A stretch of DNA of 64,000 bases from Prunus persica. Lineage: Eukaryota > Streptophyta > Magnoliopsida > Rosales > Rosaceae. The notes beneath the pieces were generated by a model. The model saw only the letters and a program-made list of their open reading frames with translations, was not told the DNA's origin and ran no database searches. The position numbers and the translations under genes are program-made. Shown here one piece after another: positions 21,582 through 35,094 of the stretch. The DNA is taken from the NCBI RefSeq assembly GCF_000346465.2, contig NC_034014.1, positions 20,368,367 through 20,432,366 on the forward strand. Direction: 5' to 3'. The number at the start of each line of letters is the position of its first letter. Within the stretch, counting starts at the first letter, position 1.

Positions 21582-24500
21582 ATGGGCACTCTCTCGCATG
21601 CTGCGATTGCCCCCAGACTCGCCGCCCTCCACCACCACCGCGCTTCCCATGGACTTTCGCATCCGAGTTCGCCGTCTCTGAGGCTGCCTGCTTCCAATGG
21701 AGTTGCCAAGAAGAGCCGCGTCCCCTTCGCTCAGAGCAAGAGCCACAACCAGGACATCGATTTCAGCGATCCTGACTGGAAATCCAAGTTCCAGAGGGAT
21801 TTCGAGAGGCGCTTCAACATCCCTCACATCACTGACGTATTCCCCGAATCTGTTCCCATTCCTTCCACCTTCTGCCTCAGGATGAGGTCACTTCTCTCTC
21901 TCTCTCACTCTGTTGCTTTCTTTGTTCTTTAGTTTTGAATTTTTAGTTCTGAGTGCCTGAAATTGCTTGAATTTATGTTGCAGGACTCCGGTGATAGAAG
22001 ACTTTGCAGGGGGCTACCCATCGGATGAAGAGTGGCATGGTTACATAAACAACAACGACCGCGTACTTCTCAAGGTATGTATAAGTATTACTCTACTATT
22101 ATTCTTGTATGAATCTCTGTTTCTACAAAATTTCGTAATCTGAACTTCTTGAACCACTATTTAGTGTACCAGTCTTTGTGATAGTCCGTTTCAGTCAATG
22201 ATTGATTGATGTGTTTACTAGTCTTGAGAAATGATGAGAAACTTTTTTTTTTTTTTGTTGCCTTCGTTTCATTATGAGAGTACCCTTTTTTATTTTTGTT
22301 GCTTAGGTTGAACCCATTGAATTGTAATAATATGATGGTTTTTTTTGTTCTTTTCTGTTTTGTGGTTCCCATGTGAGCAATGCTAAAGACTATTGCTTTG
22401 TTGTTTTTTGTTCAATATTTTCAGACTATATACTATTCGTCACCTACATCTGCTGGTGCTGAATGCATTGATCCTAACTGTACGTGGGTGGAGCAATGGT
22501 AATTATTTCTCTCTACTCTCTTATAGTTGCTTGTGGATTTCCTAGGTGAGCTATTCAGTGGCAATAAGTTGATGGTTTCCAGTAAGGTTATGTTTTTGTT
22601 CCTTGGAGGTTTGCCAATCAGACATAGAAACAGATCTGTTTCTGTGAGTACGAGTGGGTGGTTTGGGGACTGCGTATGGGTTCTCTGCAAGGCCATTTTG
22701 ACAGGGATTGGTGGTCCTTCCACAGGGTGAAATCTCAAGGGCATGCTTGATGTGGGTTAAATATTTTTTCTTCTCAAACTTTGTTTTGTTTTTGTTTTTG
22801 TTTCTGTTGTGGGGGGCGGGGGGTTGAGAGGTAATGGAGATATTTACTAGGATCAAGCTGTCAGTAGAGTGATGCTGGAGGGTTGAGAGATAATGGATAT
22901 ATTTACTAGGATCGAGCTGTCAGTAGAGAGAGATTGTGGAAGACTTGTAGAGTGGAGTGGGACTGTGGGAGTGAGAGAGAAGATGATGACTACCGATTAA
23001 AATGAATCGTTTGAACTTCAAAGTTTAGACACATGAACTACTTCAAGGAGTGGTCCACTGGAATGGCTGTTATCTCGCTCATGTTGCCATGTGTCTTTAG
23101 AGGATTTTGAAGCATTTGACGTTATTTTCTTCAACAACGCCTCAATTGACGAGTTAACTGAATGTAGTACTCTTTTTTTTTGACTTTCTTTTAGTGTTAT
23201 TAGCTGATAGTCGTATCAATTTGCTATATATAATATTCAGCAGGGAGCACACATGTTTCTAGGCTTTTCAAAATTTTCTACATTGGGCTATGATAGGTCT
23301 TGAAAGAATTGCAAATTGAATGTAATCATATCATATTAACTCCTTATGGATCTCTTCTTACGACATATTGTATTAACTCCTTATGCAATACTGGCTTTTC
23401 ATTTGGATGACTGCGATTTCTGATGAATATGGTGTTGAAAATTTCCAGGGTTCATCGTGCTGGGCCTCGAGAAAAAATATATTTTAAACCAGAAGAAGTG
23501 AAAGCAGCAATTGTAACATGCGGAGGTCTATGCCCTGGTCTTAATGACGTCATCAGACAGGTCAGTTTCATCAAACAGTAATTGTACATGTATTTTTCTT
23601 GTGGTTTTTATCAGCACTGGCCCTGAAGTACCATTTGATGAAATTGGTATATTTAATAATTCATATGATGCATTATAAATTGTAGTTCTTAAATTGCTGA
23701 TAAAACATGTTTTCCGTTCCCACATTGAAATCAAACACGTGATATGGATGGCCCGGAAGTACTCCTTAACCAAACACATGAGCTTAGCATCTTCCCTAAT
23801 TGTTTTCCTTATAAGCTCCTTAAGTATTCATACTTAAGACGTATTGTATTTAACATACTTGAATCATATATGTTCTACAGATTGTCATTACACTTGAAAT
23901 ATATGGAGTAAAAAAGATTGTGGGGATTCCTTATGGTTACCGCGGATTTTCTGACAAAGAATTAGCTGAAATGCCAGTAAGTTGTTGTTTTTTTCCTTGC
24001 AAGTAGACATCTAGTAGGAACCATTCATACAACATATTCTCTTGCAATCTTCTCAAAAAAAAAAAAATCTTCTCAAAAAATATTATCTTGCACCATTGCT
24101 ATGCTTCTACGACAAATATATGTTTCCTCGTTTACAACAAGAATACATTTATGTTGTAGACTAATATGTTGAAACCGGATTTGATTAGCTATCAAGGAAA
24201 GTGGTTCAAAATGTTCATCTTTCTGGAGGAAGCTTGTTAGGAGTTTCACGTGGAGGTCCCAGTGTTAGTGAAATGGTGGACAGTTTGGAGGTGATTATCT
24301 GAAAAGCTTCTTTTGAGAAAATTGGTAATAGTGAACCATCATGATTCCTAGAAGGTTTTATGATATATGTATTTGCTTGTTGATATCAGGAAAGAGGAAT
24401 CAATATGCTTTTTGTTTTGGGTGGAAATGGCACACATGCTGGAGCTGACGCAATACACAATGAGGTTGGTAAGCTTGAGGATCTGTATTGACCTGGTGCA

Positions 24501-27150
24501 CCATGTCATATGTGGGATCTGGTATTTATTAATTTAATAATAATAATTTTCTAACATTGCACTCATAGGACCTGCATAAGATATTAGTTTGGGATAGTCT
24601 ATCTGATCAATTACTTTGTTATTAAAACGTCTTAGCCAATGCTGGTAGAGGTTGGGAAAGATGTACCTGGAATATTAACATAAATTCTGTGGAGGGATTT
24701 TATTGGGTCCCAACTTGCTACAATCTTATAGTCTTTGTAAGTTTGAATGCTTGATTCTTTCGTTTGCCTTAATCTTCTTAAGTTCTAATTTATTTGTTGT
24801 GTTTTCCTATTTTTCTTATAGTGCCGTAAAAGACGGTTAAGAGTGGCTGTAGTTGGTGTGCCAAAAACCATAGACAACGATATTTTGCTAATGGACAAAA
24901 CTTTTGGTTTTGATACGGCTGTTGAAGAAGCACAACGGGCAATAAGTTCAGCATATATTGAGGTAGAAATAAGTTATGATACTTATTGTTTCTTATGTTA
25001 CTTATTCAATATCATTTTTACTGCTCATGCATGGATTTATGTTCATGTAAGGCTTCTGCTCAATTTTTTCCTGGCAGTGATGTCTACATGTTAAGCTGAT
25101 CTTTCTTCTGAATCTTGTAATAGGCACATAGTGCTTACCATGGCGTTGGCATTGTGAAACTGATGGGTCGTAGCAGTGGATTCATAGCAATGCACGCATC
25201 CCTGTCTAGTGGACAAATTGACATATGTTTGATACCTGAGGTACTTAGACTGCACTGATGCTATTTATATATGCTATTTACATATTTTTCCAAACATACA
25301 CTGATGCTAGTCATATATGTGCATCCAAGGTACCTTTTCAAATGCACGGTCCTCATGGTATTTTGCACCATCTGAAATACCTAATTCAAACAAAGGGATC
25401 AGCTGTGGTCTGTGTAGCAGAGGGAGCAGGGCAGGTGAGTCAGAGTCATAACTTCAAGTCTTGTTTTGGCTTGTAGGTGAATGAATATTTAACTGATAAG
25501 GATAATGATAATTTCTTCCCTTTGGATTCCATCTCTAAATCATGCAAGCTAATTTTTCTATTATTTTTATGGTTGATGCTTTTCTTATCTACCAAGTGAA
25601 ATTGCTGAGTGCTGTAGGCTTATTTTTATGCAGAATTTACTACAGAAAACCAATGCTACTGATGCATCTGGAAATGTTGTATTTGGGGATATTGGCGTAC
25701 ATATTCAGCAAGAGGTTGGTGATTTTGTTTTAAGGCTATGATGATTTCCGTTGCATATGAGAACTTCCAACTCAATTTTAGACTTGTACCATGCTGTCAG
25801 GCTTTTTCTTTTTCTCAGTAAGTGCTTGACAGATTTATCGTGTGCGCAATGATTGAGTAAAGGTTTTATGCATTAAATAATTGAGAAGATTCCGTCATCG
25901 TTTGACGAGACAATAGTCAATGTGCCGTTTTGCAGGAAATTTGGATAGGGTTTTATACTATTTAGACCTAAATTTTCTTAAGACTCTCATCAAACAATGA
26001 CGAAACTCTGCTTGTCGACTTGCCTTAATATTACAAACCATGTTCCACCACTATATTAGACAGGGTGCTCAAATTCTCTTTCCTATTTTACTTTGTTTAC
26101 TCCATCTTTCCCTATGTCTGGGAAAGGGAGCCATTTGTTCGATTCAAGTCTCATACCGTAGTCCTGTATCACTAGGGTTCTTTCAGCCATGTTGACAGCC
26201 CTGCCCATGTTCAATGGGGTTGAAGATGCAAATTGCTCTTTTGGATTTATTTGTACAATCCTTCAAGCCGTGCATATATTTGTTGGAGTTGACATGTTTT
26301 GGGCTTGACAATAAACATAGGCAGTGGTGAGGTGCGAAATACATTCAGATACTGTTAACAAAGTTCTGCAATAGAGATGCATGATGTTAATATGGAAGCT
26401 CATGAGCATTATCAGTTTATATGCTTAAATCTCTTACTCTCACAAGTCTCAACTTGCTTGGTCACCAACACACAACATGTTTATCTTACTCATGGTGGTG
26501 ATCTTGAGTCACATTAGGACTTTTAATATGCTTGTGTACCAGCCAATGAATCTTGTCTTCTTGAGTCTTGATCCTACTTTTGTTAGTCATAAAAATGAGC
26601 AGTTTTTGTTTCTCTTCATATGAATTATCTGACATTCTGATAATTCAATTCCTCTGATTTAATTGTTCGGTTCATAATTTGGTTGAAACATTTGTGGTGT
26701 CTATAACCATCTACAATCATCTGCCAGACAAAAAAATATTTTAAAGAAGCTGGTGTTCCTGTTGATGTGAAGTATATAGACCCCACATACATGATCCGTG
26801 CATGTCGTGCAAATGCATCAGATGGAATTCTTTGTGCTGTGCTAGGACAAAATGCTGTGAGTCTCTCGCTTTCTCTCCAACACCCACACTTACACACACA
26901 CACACAAACAAATGAGTACAAGAACTTTTTTTTTTGGTATCTTCTCTGAACTACATTCAATACGCATGCATGGCTACAACAGGTTCATGGTGCATTCGCT
27001 GGGTATAGTGGAATCACAGTCGGCACATGCAACACTCATTATGTATACCTTCCAATTCCCGAGGTCATTTCTCATCCCAGGCTGATAGATCCTAACAGCC
27101 GAATGTGGCATCGTTGCTTGACTTCCACAGGCCAGCCAGACTTTGTCTAA
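21582..27150 (+). CDS. PFK5: Plastid-type ATP-dependent 6-phosphofructokinase (PFK4/PFK5 group)
   Basis: The product phosphorylates fructose 6-phosphate with ATP, the committing step of glycolysis; this subgroup acts in chloroplasts. Thirteen exons: 21582-21886, 21984-22074, 22425-22498, 23449-23560, 23881-23976, 24189-24290, 24390-24464, 24822-24962, 25124-25240, 25330-25434, 25634-25714, 26728-26856, 26983-27150. All junctions are GT-AG and the sum is 531 residues, matching the plastid isoforms. Residues 1 to about 50 are Ser/Ala/Arg/His-rich, as in a transit peptide. Motifs: GGLCPG 182-187, GGNGT 271-275, PKTIDND 299-305 (D303 the expected base), MGRSSG 346-351, AEGAGQ 401-406. Asn273 replaces the Asp of the usual GGDGT, which I recall as normal in this subgroup. 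CIDPNC (C146, C151) matches the spacing of the redox Cys pair reported for Arabidopsis PFK5. The end, [19 protein letters not shown], is typical. The start is the first in-frame ATG. PFK4 is the alternative name. Confidence 0.96.
22821..22928. repeat. Tandem duplication (~58-bp period) in PFK intron 3
   Basis: GGGTTGAGAG, TAATGGA, TATTTACTAGGATC and AGCTGTCAGTAGAG occur in the same order at 22821-22870 and 22880-22928, with a few base changes. No function is apparent. Confidence 0.8.
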
Positions 27151-28021
27151 TTATGTAGGCCTTATTAGCCTCATTTTTGAGAAGTATAAGTTTCGAAGAG
27201 TAAGTTACAGGGAAGAAAAAATAACCAGCGTCGGAAGGAATCTGGTTTGCTCGGGCCTGCTGCAGAAGAAATAATACAAAAGGATGAAGACATCCCTCCA
27301 CTAAATTTGTTTAGTGTATAGCATAACTGCTTCAGATCCTCTTAATTATTTTGAAAGTTAAACTGAGCCAAGCAATTGGTGCTTTGGTTTATAATATTTC
27401 TGTACATCATTTGTTGTATCCTAGAAATTTGAATGTGGTTACTGATAAGATGAACCAGAGCAACCACACTGGGTTCGTATATATAAATAATCTAGTTTCA
27501 ATACTTGGGATGCCTATATTTACAAGTCTTCAAGTAGAGTTTTAGTAGCTACTTTCTCTAATCTTGTCTATTTCTAATAGTTTTCTGCTCATTCAACATC
27601 ATGTTAATCTCTCTTCTTGGTTCACAGTACTAAGACTGGTGTTGATGGGATTTGCAAACAAAGATTCATTGAATATTATAAGTTAATTCTATGCTTCTGA
27701 TATGGTCAAGAGAAAAATGTGCCTCAGCTGCTTTAGAAATGTGCAATTCAAACATTAGCTTATAGCTTGGTCCTACTTGGCTAATGATACCAAATCAATG
27801 TGCAATGACTTGTTTCAATCTGAGGATGAGATGAGCGCCATTCCTCTCTCTGCCTTTGCATAAAAGTTTTGCTCAAATGAGGCATAAACAAAGTTTGAAC
27901 AGTTGATTTTGCAGAAATAGAAATAATTCTAGATTAAAAAACAAACATAAAAATTTGATATGACATTCATGGTGCAGAGTGCAAATTTTCTTTTTGTAAA
28001 TTATTTAAATTTATGAAAAAT
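27151..28021. other. PFK 3' flank, no further gene seen
   Basis: The first part is the likely 3' UTR of the PFK gene. The short frames (for example 27351-27545) carry no domain. Confidence 0.4.
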
Positions 28022-28175
28022 TGCCAATAAGGTTTAGCTGAGTAGAAAAAGGCTTTGATTTGTAGACCAAGTGATCTCAGGTTTGAAATTTCTATGACAC
28101 CTTGATAATGTGTGTGTGTATGTGAGAAATCCTCATCCCTTTGTAGTTTAGACTATTGCTTGTATTAAAAAAAAA
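28022..28175 (+). repeat. tRNA-derived SINE, near full length
   Basis: The order is a tRNA-like head (TTTAGCTGAGTAGAAAAAGG), TTTGTAGACCAAGTGATCTC, a decayed B box (AGGTTTGAAATTTC), a GTGTGTGTGTATGTGAGAAA stretch, and the tail TAGACTATTGCTTGTATT followed by a run of A. This layout fits a tRNA-derived plant SINE with an A tail. Confidence 0.7.
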
Positions 28176-29400
28176 TTATGAAAAACTACTTGTGCAAGAA
28201 TCATAGCCCCAAACAACATGCACCCTGTAGCAGAAAACAGAAAACAAACCGAGGCACAATGGAAAATGAGAAACGTTTTTCTCTCTTGTACATCATCTTT
28301 TAAGCCCTCATGGGTGAAACTGTAACTTCAAGTAAGGGGGTTACTTTTACTTTGACATTAATTAATATTATTACCGTCCAGAGAAGGTATGGACAAGTAA
28401 AAGGGCTGTGATTCTTCTGAGCCTCTGACCAAACCTCACCTCCTCCCACTTCTTACAGTTTCCTTCACGCACTCTCACAAAAGTGTTTGCTCCTCTGCTT
28501 CCCCTCCCCCTACTACATTAATTAAATTATATATATTCTTTCTTGGTATTGGTAACACCAATTTCTCGTCCAGTCAACTTTCATTTTCTCGGTCAAACGA
28601 AACTCAATTTCCCACTGCCAAACTTCTACAACTCCAGAGCATGTTCAGTGGTGTGGCCAACTGTCAGTGCCAGGCTTGCTAGAATTGCCTCTTCTTCAAT
28701 AATAATGTGTGTCATTTCTTGCCCATGTTTTCGGTGTTGTTTCTGATTATTGTGCTTGTGGAAAAAACGACTTTTAGCTCAACGTCAGATTATTCAAGGT
28801 TTACATAATTACATTACAAAGAGTTAAAATAGAAGGATGAACCGATGTAGGGTTTTAAAACAAGTGCAACGTGAACACAGAAAAACATACATAGATCGAA
28901 TATGAACTTGTAGCGCTTTTGGAAAAGAAGTCCCCGCAAATACGCAACATAGCAACTGAATTTGTTCACTATACTTCTCAAAAATAACCCTTTAAAGATA
29001 ACTTAAATATGAATACACTGTTGAATAACTCTATAACGAGTAAGTGCATAAATTATTAAATTAATATTTTTTTTATATTAGCAATATTGGAGAACGAGAA
29101 ATTTGAATACAAGACACAAGTCCCTTCCCACCAGTGTTAAATTATGATATATTCGGTATTTGAGGGAAACATCCAAAATAAAGAGAACATTACAGCATTC
29201 GAGATTGTCGCATAGATGACACAAGAGAAGATATACAAAATGAGATGTGCAATGATATATGAGAGAGGAAATGGAGGACTTGAATTTCTGTTTTATCAGT
29301 CAACAAGTTCCCCTGCAGAGCTGAACCTCTACCAACCCGAAACCCAGTTTTGCAGTGTCACTGACCTCTGGCCCCGCAACCACACATGCACACATCAGAC

Positions 29401-29446
<46 letters not shown>

Positions 29447-30944
29447 ATTGTAAGTAAGTATGGTATTCAAACTGACGTGGCCAAATAATTTGACAAATGG
29501 GATGGGACTGGATTTGTTTAATAATTTCAAGAAATGTGGGTTTGTTGCTGCTTCTTCTTCTGCTGCTGGTTCGTCTCATATGCCATGCATATGTGGTATT
29601 GGGATCCTTGATACCTTGATGTATAGTGCACTGTCGCTCTGTCATTACAAATGCTTTAATTTTAATATACTTTTTTTTTTGTGTCGTTTTTGGTAAATAA
29701 CTTTATAACAACACTATTTGACCATGCTTAGCTGTTGCCATTGCTAATTAAACCAGTCAATGTAACTCATTATAATTTATAATCCTTCTTCTTTATTTAT
29801 ATAAGTGACTGCTGCCTGGTTGTAAGATGCTTTCATGCTTCGAAAAGAAAAAACTATGAAACAAAATTGTAAGTAATATAAATAATATTATTTTAAAATG
29901 TTGCATTCATTAGATGGTAATTAAACTTATTACGTTTGTTTTCTTTAGATAGTTATATGGGTTTGCTAACCTCCTGATAAAAATTGTAAATGGTTGGATC
30001 AATCACCTTCTAACACACCCACCATCTCAAATCATCTGCATAACTAATTAATTAGAGAATGAGTTTGTTTATGATGTAATCGCCTGAATTTGTCGGGTAA
30101 GAAACCTTACTTTTTGTTTTTCAATGAGTCTAGCCACAATTATTTAGATATCAAACTCATCACAAATGTATATCATCTTCGTTATTTACATGGGTCAACA
30201 TTCTTCTAAGTTCTAACTAAGTGGAGACAAATACACTAGATCAAAGATTAGTCGGTGTTAACAGCATATACTTAACTAAACCTTCAAAGTTTAATTTAAA
30301 ATAATCAAACAAAGGAGGTTTCCGTGTAATCAAATTTTCCTTAGTTCTACCCTTTTTTTACTCTTTGCTCAACACTATTATTCGCATTTCAAAAATCAAT
30401 TAATACAGCATCCCATATTTTCCACACAAAAAAAGTTAAAAAGATTTCCAAATCTAAAGAAGACCCATTAGTGATAATCCAATGAATAATATCAGTATTT
30501 AAGTTGGATGAAATTTAATAAAATTTCGTAAATGATTCCAAAGATTCAACACACAAGGACAATCTCAAAATAGATGAGGCACGAATTTCGATTATGTATC
30601 ACAAAGAACACACAAAGAGGGAATCAAAGAAAAATTACATAACATTCCCCTAGTATTAAGTCTATGTTGTGACAATAGCGAAGTAAAGATTTTATTTTTA
30701 TGCGGTAATTTTAATTTCCAAATTCTAATTTTATCCAAATTAGTTTGAACAAAATGTTGTATTTGAGTAGATGTTTTAACTGGAAAAAAAAAGGTTTACC
30801 ATTTGGGCAAAGGCCACATATAAGGATCCTTGATATGGATCCTAATTCATCGCATTTAGCATCAATACATTTATATGCATTTAAACTAAAACTCAGAATA
30901 ATTGTATTAGACTAAAACTCACCCTATCCTTGCGAAGGGCTTGT
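28176..30944. other. Intergenic stretch, no gene seen; GA microsatellite
   Basis: A (GA)n run lies at about 29404-29442. The frames around it are the usual Arg-Glu and Ser-Leu repeats of such a run. Nothing else can be supported. Confidence 0.45.
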
Positions 30945-31065
30945 TTGTAGTTTAAGTGGTTAAGATCACTTATCCGTGCACTCGAGGTCGTAGATTCAAT
31001 TCCCCCTATGCCAATATTGTTTGTATAAAAATAAATAAAATAAAATATAAAATAAAAAACTCACC
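30945..31065 (+). repeat. tRNA-like SINE remnant
   Basis: TGTAGTTTAAGTGGTTAAGA (A-box-like) is followed by GAGGTCGTAGATTCAATTCC (B-box-like) at tRNA spacing, then an A/T-rich tail. No complete cloverleaf can be drawn, so it is not a tRNA gene. Confidence 0.55.
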
Positions 31066-33113
31066 CAATCCTTTTAGTCTGATACCAAGGTGGAAATTGT
31101 GAGTTTCATTCTAATATAACAATGCTGACGTGAAGTCATCAAAATCTATTGGCTTAATTTTAAGGGTCAAGATCTTTCTAAATGTGTATAAATACATTGA
31201 TGCTAAATGAGTGTTGCTATTTTCTTCTCCTATTCTATTTTCCTATCCACTTTATCTTCAAAATTTTAAAGACAAATGTACCCCTTTGTAAAATGATTTC
31301 TAAAGACTTAGGGGAAAAACCTCAACTCACGTAACCCACCTACTCTACCGTTTGACAAAAAGAAAAAAAAAATGAAGAAAGCATACGGTTCCTCAGTTGC
31401 TAAAGCATTTATCCAGTTCGTCAAACACAACTTGAGCCTATCCAATTCATATCTCAACTACTAATGATTAGCATAGAGAATTTGCTTGAATTAATAAGTA
31501 AAGGGTATTTAGGGATAATGTTGGGTGGAAAGATAGAATTGTGTTTTTTTAAATTTACATGGTGGATGGAGAAATAGGACATGAGTAAAAATAACAGCAC
31601 TCATGCTAAATATTGAGACTTATAATCCCCTCATGTATCATTAAGAGGAGTATTAATAGCCTTTATAGACTGCACCACATCACTAGGTAAAATCGACTAA
31701 GTTTTCCTATGTTCCAATTACCAAAAGAAAAATATCTGTTACTGTTTCATTAAAATTTTCATTAATATGATCACTAAGTGAAAGTATGGGAAAAGGAAAA
31801 ACCCAATTAAAAGTCCACATTTTAATTCGGGATACCTTTTTAGGCAATAGAATTCCCCGATTATAGCTGGACTTTAGAAAAAGAATACTTATTAAAATAT
31901 TTACTAGAAACCGCTTGCACCTACCAATTATCTTTTTGAGTTGAAATTTATTAACTTAATTTAGCTAAAGTATATGCATTAAAAAATTGAAGTTCCTAAT
32001 TCCTAAAAAGAGCATTACTATTACTATATAAGGACAAATAAGAGGCAAAAAGACAAAATGGTCAAGCACTTCCAAATAAGAACAAGTCGGTCCAGTTATT
32101 CTTCAATAGTGACATTGACCATATCATTCTTCAACAATGACATGATTAATATTTTGATTTTTTCTTCAATGACTTGATGGGTCATTTGAACGAATAATTT
32201 AATTTATGAATTAAAAAGTAAATCAGATACAAATCTGAGGACCATGAGTGGACTTTTAAATCATTTTCTCAAGATAAAATAGTATTAAACCTATGCTTAA
32301 ACCGTGAAACTGTCCAATAGTACTTTGATTTCACCCTTCAGTTTAGTTCAAATCGAATCAAATCACATCGCTTAATAGTCAATTAATTTGGCCAAAAGTT
32401 TATGGGTGCAAACTATAATGGGTTTATTTCCAAGACTGCTTATTTTTGGAACTATCTTTCAATAATGACTAGAAATACTTGCATGATGGTACAGAGATTG
32501 ACTGGTCACCACTCAAAACAAATAATGGTGGGCCCCCTATTTAGGGCCAATGGGGCATATCCCAGCCATTGTCAATCCCAATAGCAACTCCTCCCTCTTC
32601 AACACTTAGCAGCATCTTATTGTCCAGAAATGGACCACAAATTTACTAATTCATTCATCCAATTAAAAAATAAAACATTGGATCTCCTGCTGGATTTTAT
32701 TTTTTTGCTTTATATTGTCACTGAAAGGAAAATGTTAAAAATAAAAACTTGAACATATTTTTCAGCTATATATAGTTCCAGATCCCTTTCTCATTGAACT
32801 GGTAGCTACAACAAAAAACTGTATCTTCCCCAAACACCACTGGATCATATCTTTCAAAATGCTGTGCACCCCTGGATCATCACCACTTTTAAAATCTGTG
32901 GCTGTTGAGTAGTCTGATTATAAACAGCTGGTGACTTTACTTTCATTCTAGAAGCATGAGACCCCTGGATATTTTTTTCCCAAATTACTTTATTCATCTC
33001 TCTCTCTCTCTCTCTCTCACCTCTGTGTTACTATAAGGAACCTCCAAAACCACACCAAAACTCCCATTCAACCAAACTGATTGGATAGACTGTGAAGGAG
33101 AAAAATTCACATC
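31066..33113. other. Intergenic stretch 3' of the cyclin gene, no gene seen
   Basis: The segment is AT-rich. A (TC)n run lies at about 32998-33018, roughly 100 bases past the cyclin stop codon and so possibly within its 3' UTR in the antisense sense. Confidence 0.4.
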
Positions 33114-35094
33114 TCATGACTGGGAGTCCATTTTAGACGGATTGTCTGGTTTCCTCCTCTTAATGTCTGGACTTTTATGTGAAGAATTTGCACACGACCC
33201 AACTGTAAATTCATCACTTTTATAGCTCAAGCATGCAGCATCCAACACCCCAACCGGACTTTGGGGTACGGATGAAGCAGAGGCGCTTCCCCTATTAGCA
33301 GAACCACTGATCAATGACAAATCTTTCATCAGTTCAAGACACTTCAACACTCTTACCTGCAAATCCCACAAACAGATGAGCTTCAAGAAATCATTAAATT
33401 GATAAAAAGATCATATTAAATCCAGGATACTTTGTTATTAGCTAAAGCAAATTTGTCCTATCATGGTTTGCATCTCTGAAACAACCTTTTTACCTTGTCT
33501 ACATGCATGAAACAAGAAATGGCCTTATCAATGTCTACTGCTTGTGTTTCTCCTGAAATACAAATTGCCACTGCTGCAGCAATTTCAGAAGGCCTGAATT
33601 CCAAGAAGTCAATACCTGCATTTATTCCCATCCAGCAGTTCATTGAACCCATTTATCCTCAAGAACATCAAACTACAAAAATAACTCATTCACAGTCAGG
33701 AAAAAAAAAAAAAAAAAAAAACCTCTTATTGTGCTCAATATGAGTTGTTCTGATCTACAGATAGATGATGTTGACGGATGTTGATCATCACTTATCTTGC
33801 TGAGGAAGTAGTCAATGAAAGAGTAGGGAGTACAAGCTTGCATTCTCCACTTTAGAGTGCTCATCACAAGAAGCTCCATTCTTAGTATAGTTTTAGCTTC
33901 AAACACAAACTTGGGATCTCCAACCTGTGCACAATCCACACATAAGAACAACAACATTGTAAGTAAATCAGAGATCAACAGCGGCTTCCAAAATATCAAA
34001 TTTGCAAGTCAACCATTGTAAATCAATGCACATGATTTCAATACCTGTAAATCCACAGACTGGGGTACAGTAGTCTCCTCCACCTTGGCTGCTATTGATA
34101 AACAAGCCACAGCTAGCAATTGCACGGCCCAGGCTTTACCTCTCTGTATGTACAAGAACAGTGAAGTGAAAAATCAAGGACAGAAACACCATAAATGAAA
34201 ACACATTGTTTGAAATTGAACCGATAACAAAAGAAGCAAACTTTGGATCCAATTTCTGAACTTACAGGCAATTCATAAAGAGAAAGGAAGCGATCCAAGT
34301 AGTTCATAGATAGACAAACACTCAATGGTCCAAAACTGTAATGGGCACGAGCCTGTTGATCACAATAGAAAAAAAGTCAACCTAATTCAGTAATCAAGCA
34401 AAAGGGACATCATCAATCAGAAATAAGGGAAACATAAGTGAGGAAGTAAATGGGCAAACATACAGGGAAAACCAATATCCAATTTTAGAACACAAACGAG
34501 ATGCCACAGAGAACTAGATTAGGAATAATCGCTCATGATCATTGATCCCCAACAACTTAGATACATTCAGAACATATCGACAACAATCAAACAAGTCACA
34601 TTGTAAACAAATGTTTTATGATGCTGTTGAAGAACAAAACCCAATTGCAGAAACCTGAATGACAATCGCAAAAACCAGTAAAAAGTCCAAATCATCATAA
34701 GAAAAGCAATAACCACTGGAACAAAAAAAGGTAAAACTCAAAGAAAAGTAACAAGACCAACCTTCGAAATCCAATCAAGGGCCTCTCTTCTACTGCCTAA
34801 GTCCAAGTCCCCATTGCGCAGTCTCTTGAGGTAATCGTCTCTGGGAAAATGCTCACTCTCCCTCTTAACCATTGAACTAACCCCTTCTTCACTCTGTAAC
34901 GGAAAATCTATCATAGATTTGGATCTATTATGATTAAAACTGGGGTCTTGATTGTGGGTATTATTGATTATATGGGGCATTGAAGGGAAAAGCCCCAAGT
35001 CATCTATGGTATTAGAATTAAGATCATCAAAGCAGGTATCTGAGTTTTCTGCACAAAGAAGGTTTGAGTTGGCACAGTCAAAGCTGTCTGCCAT
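33114..35094 (-). CDS. D-type cyclin, CYCD2/CYCD4 class
   Basis: D-type cyclins activate CDKA at the G1/S boundary and bind retinoblastoma-related protein. Six minus-strand exons: 34762-35094, 34266-34352, 34045-34143, 33723-33924, 33494-33615, 33114-33356, all GT-AG, giving 361 residues. LLCAE at residues 12-16 is the LxCxE retinoblastoma-binding motif. The N-terminal cyclin box spans about residues 85-190 and includes [28 protein letters not shown] and [12 protein letters not shown], the last being strongly D-type. The C-terminal box follows with [17 protein letters not shown] and [15 protein letters not shown]. The tail is Ser-rich with SP sites (QSPVG, KSPD). From memory, Arabidopsis CYCD2;1 is also 361 residues and CYCD4;1 is shorter, so D2 is slightly favoured on length. 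The leader contains a CT microsatellite and two uORFs. Confidence 0.95.

Noticed and set aside
21380..21827. Minus-strand frames of 109 and 118 codons opposite PFK exon 1
   Set aside because: They are shadows of the PFK coding exon and the CT repeat; the plus-strand gene is unambiguous.
29300..29645. Frames around the GA microsatellite at 29404
   Set aside because: Their length comes from the dinucleotide run, which is open in several frames; the sequence outside the run has no domain.
30945..31020. tRNA gene
   Set aside because: Only A- and B-box-like phrases are present. No acceptor stem or anticodon arm can be paired, so a SINE remnant is the better reading.
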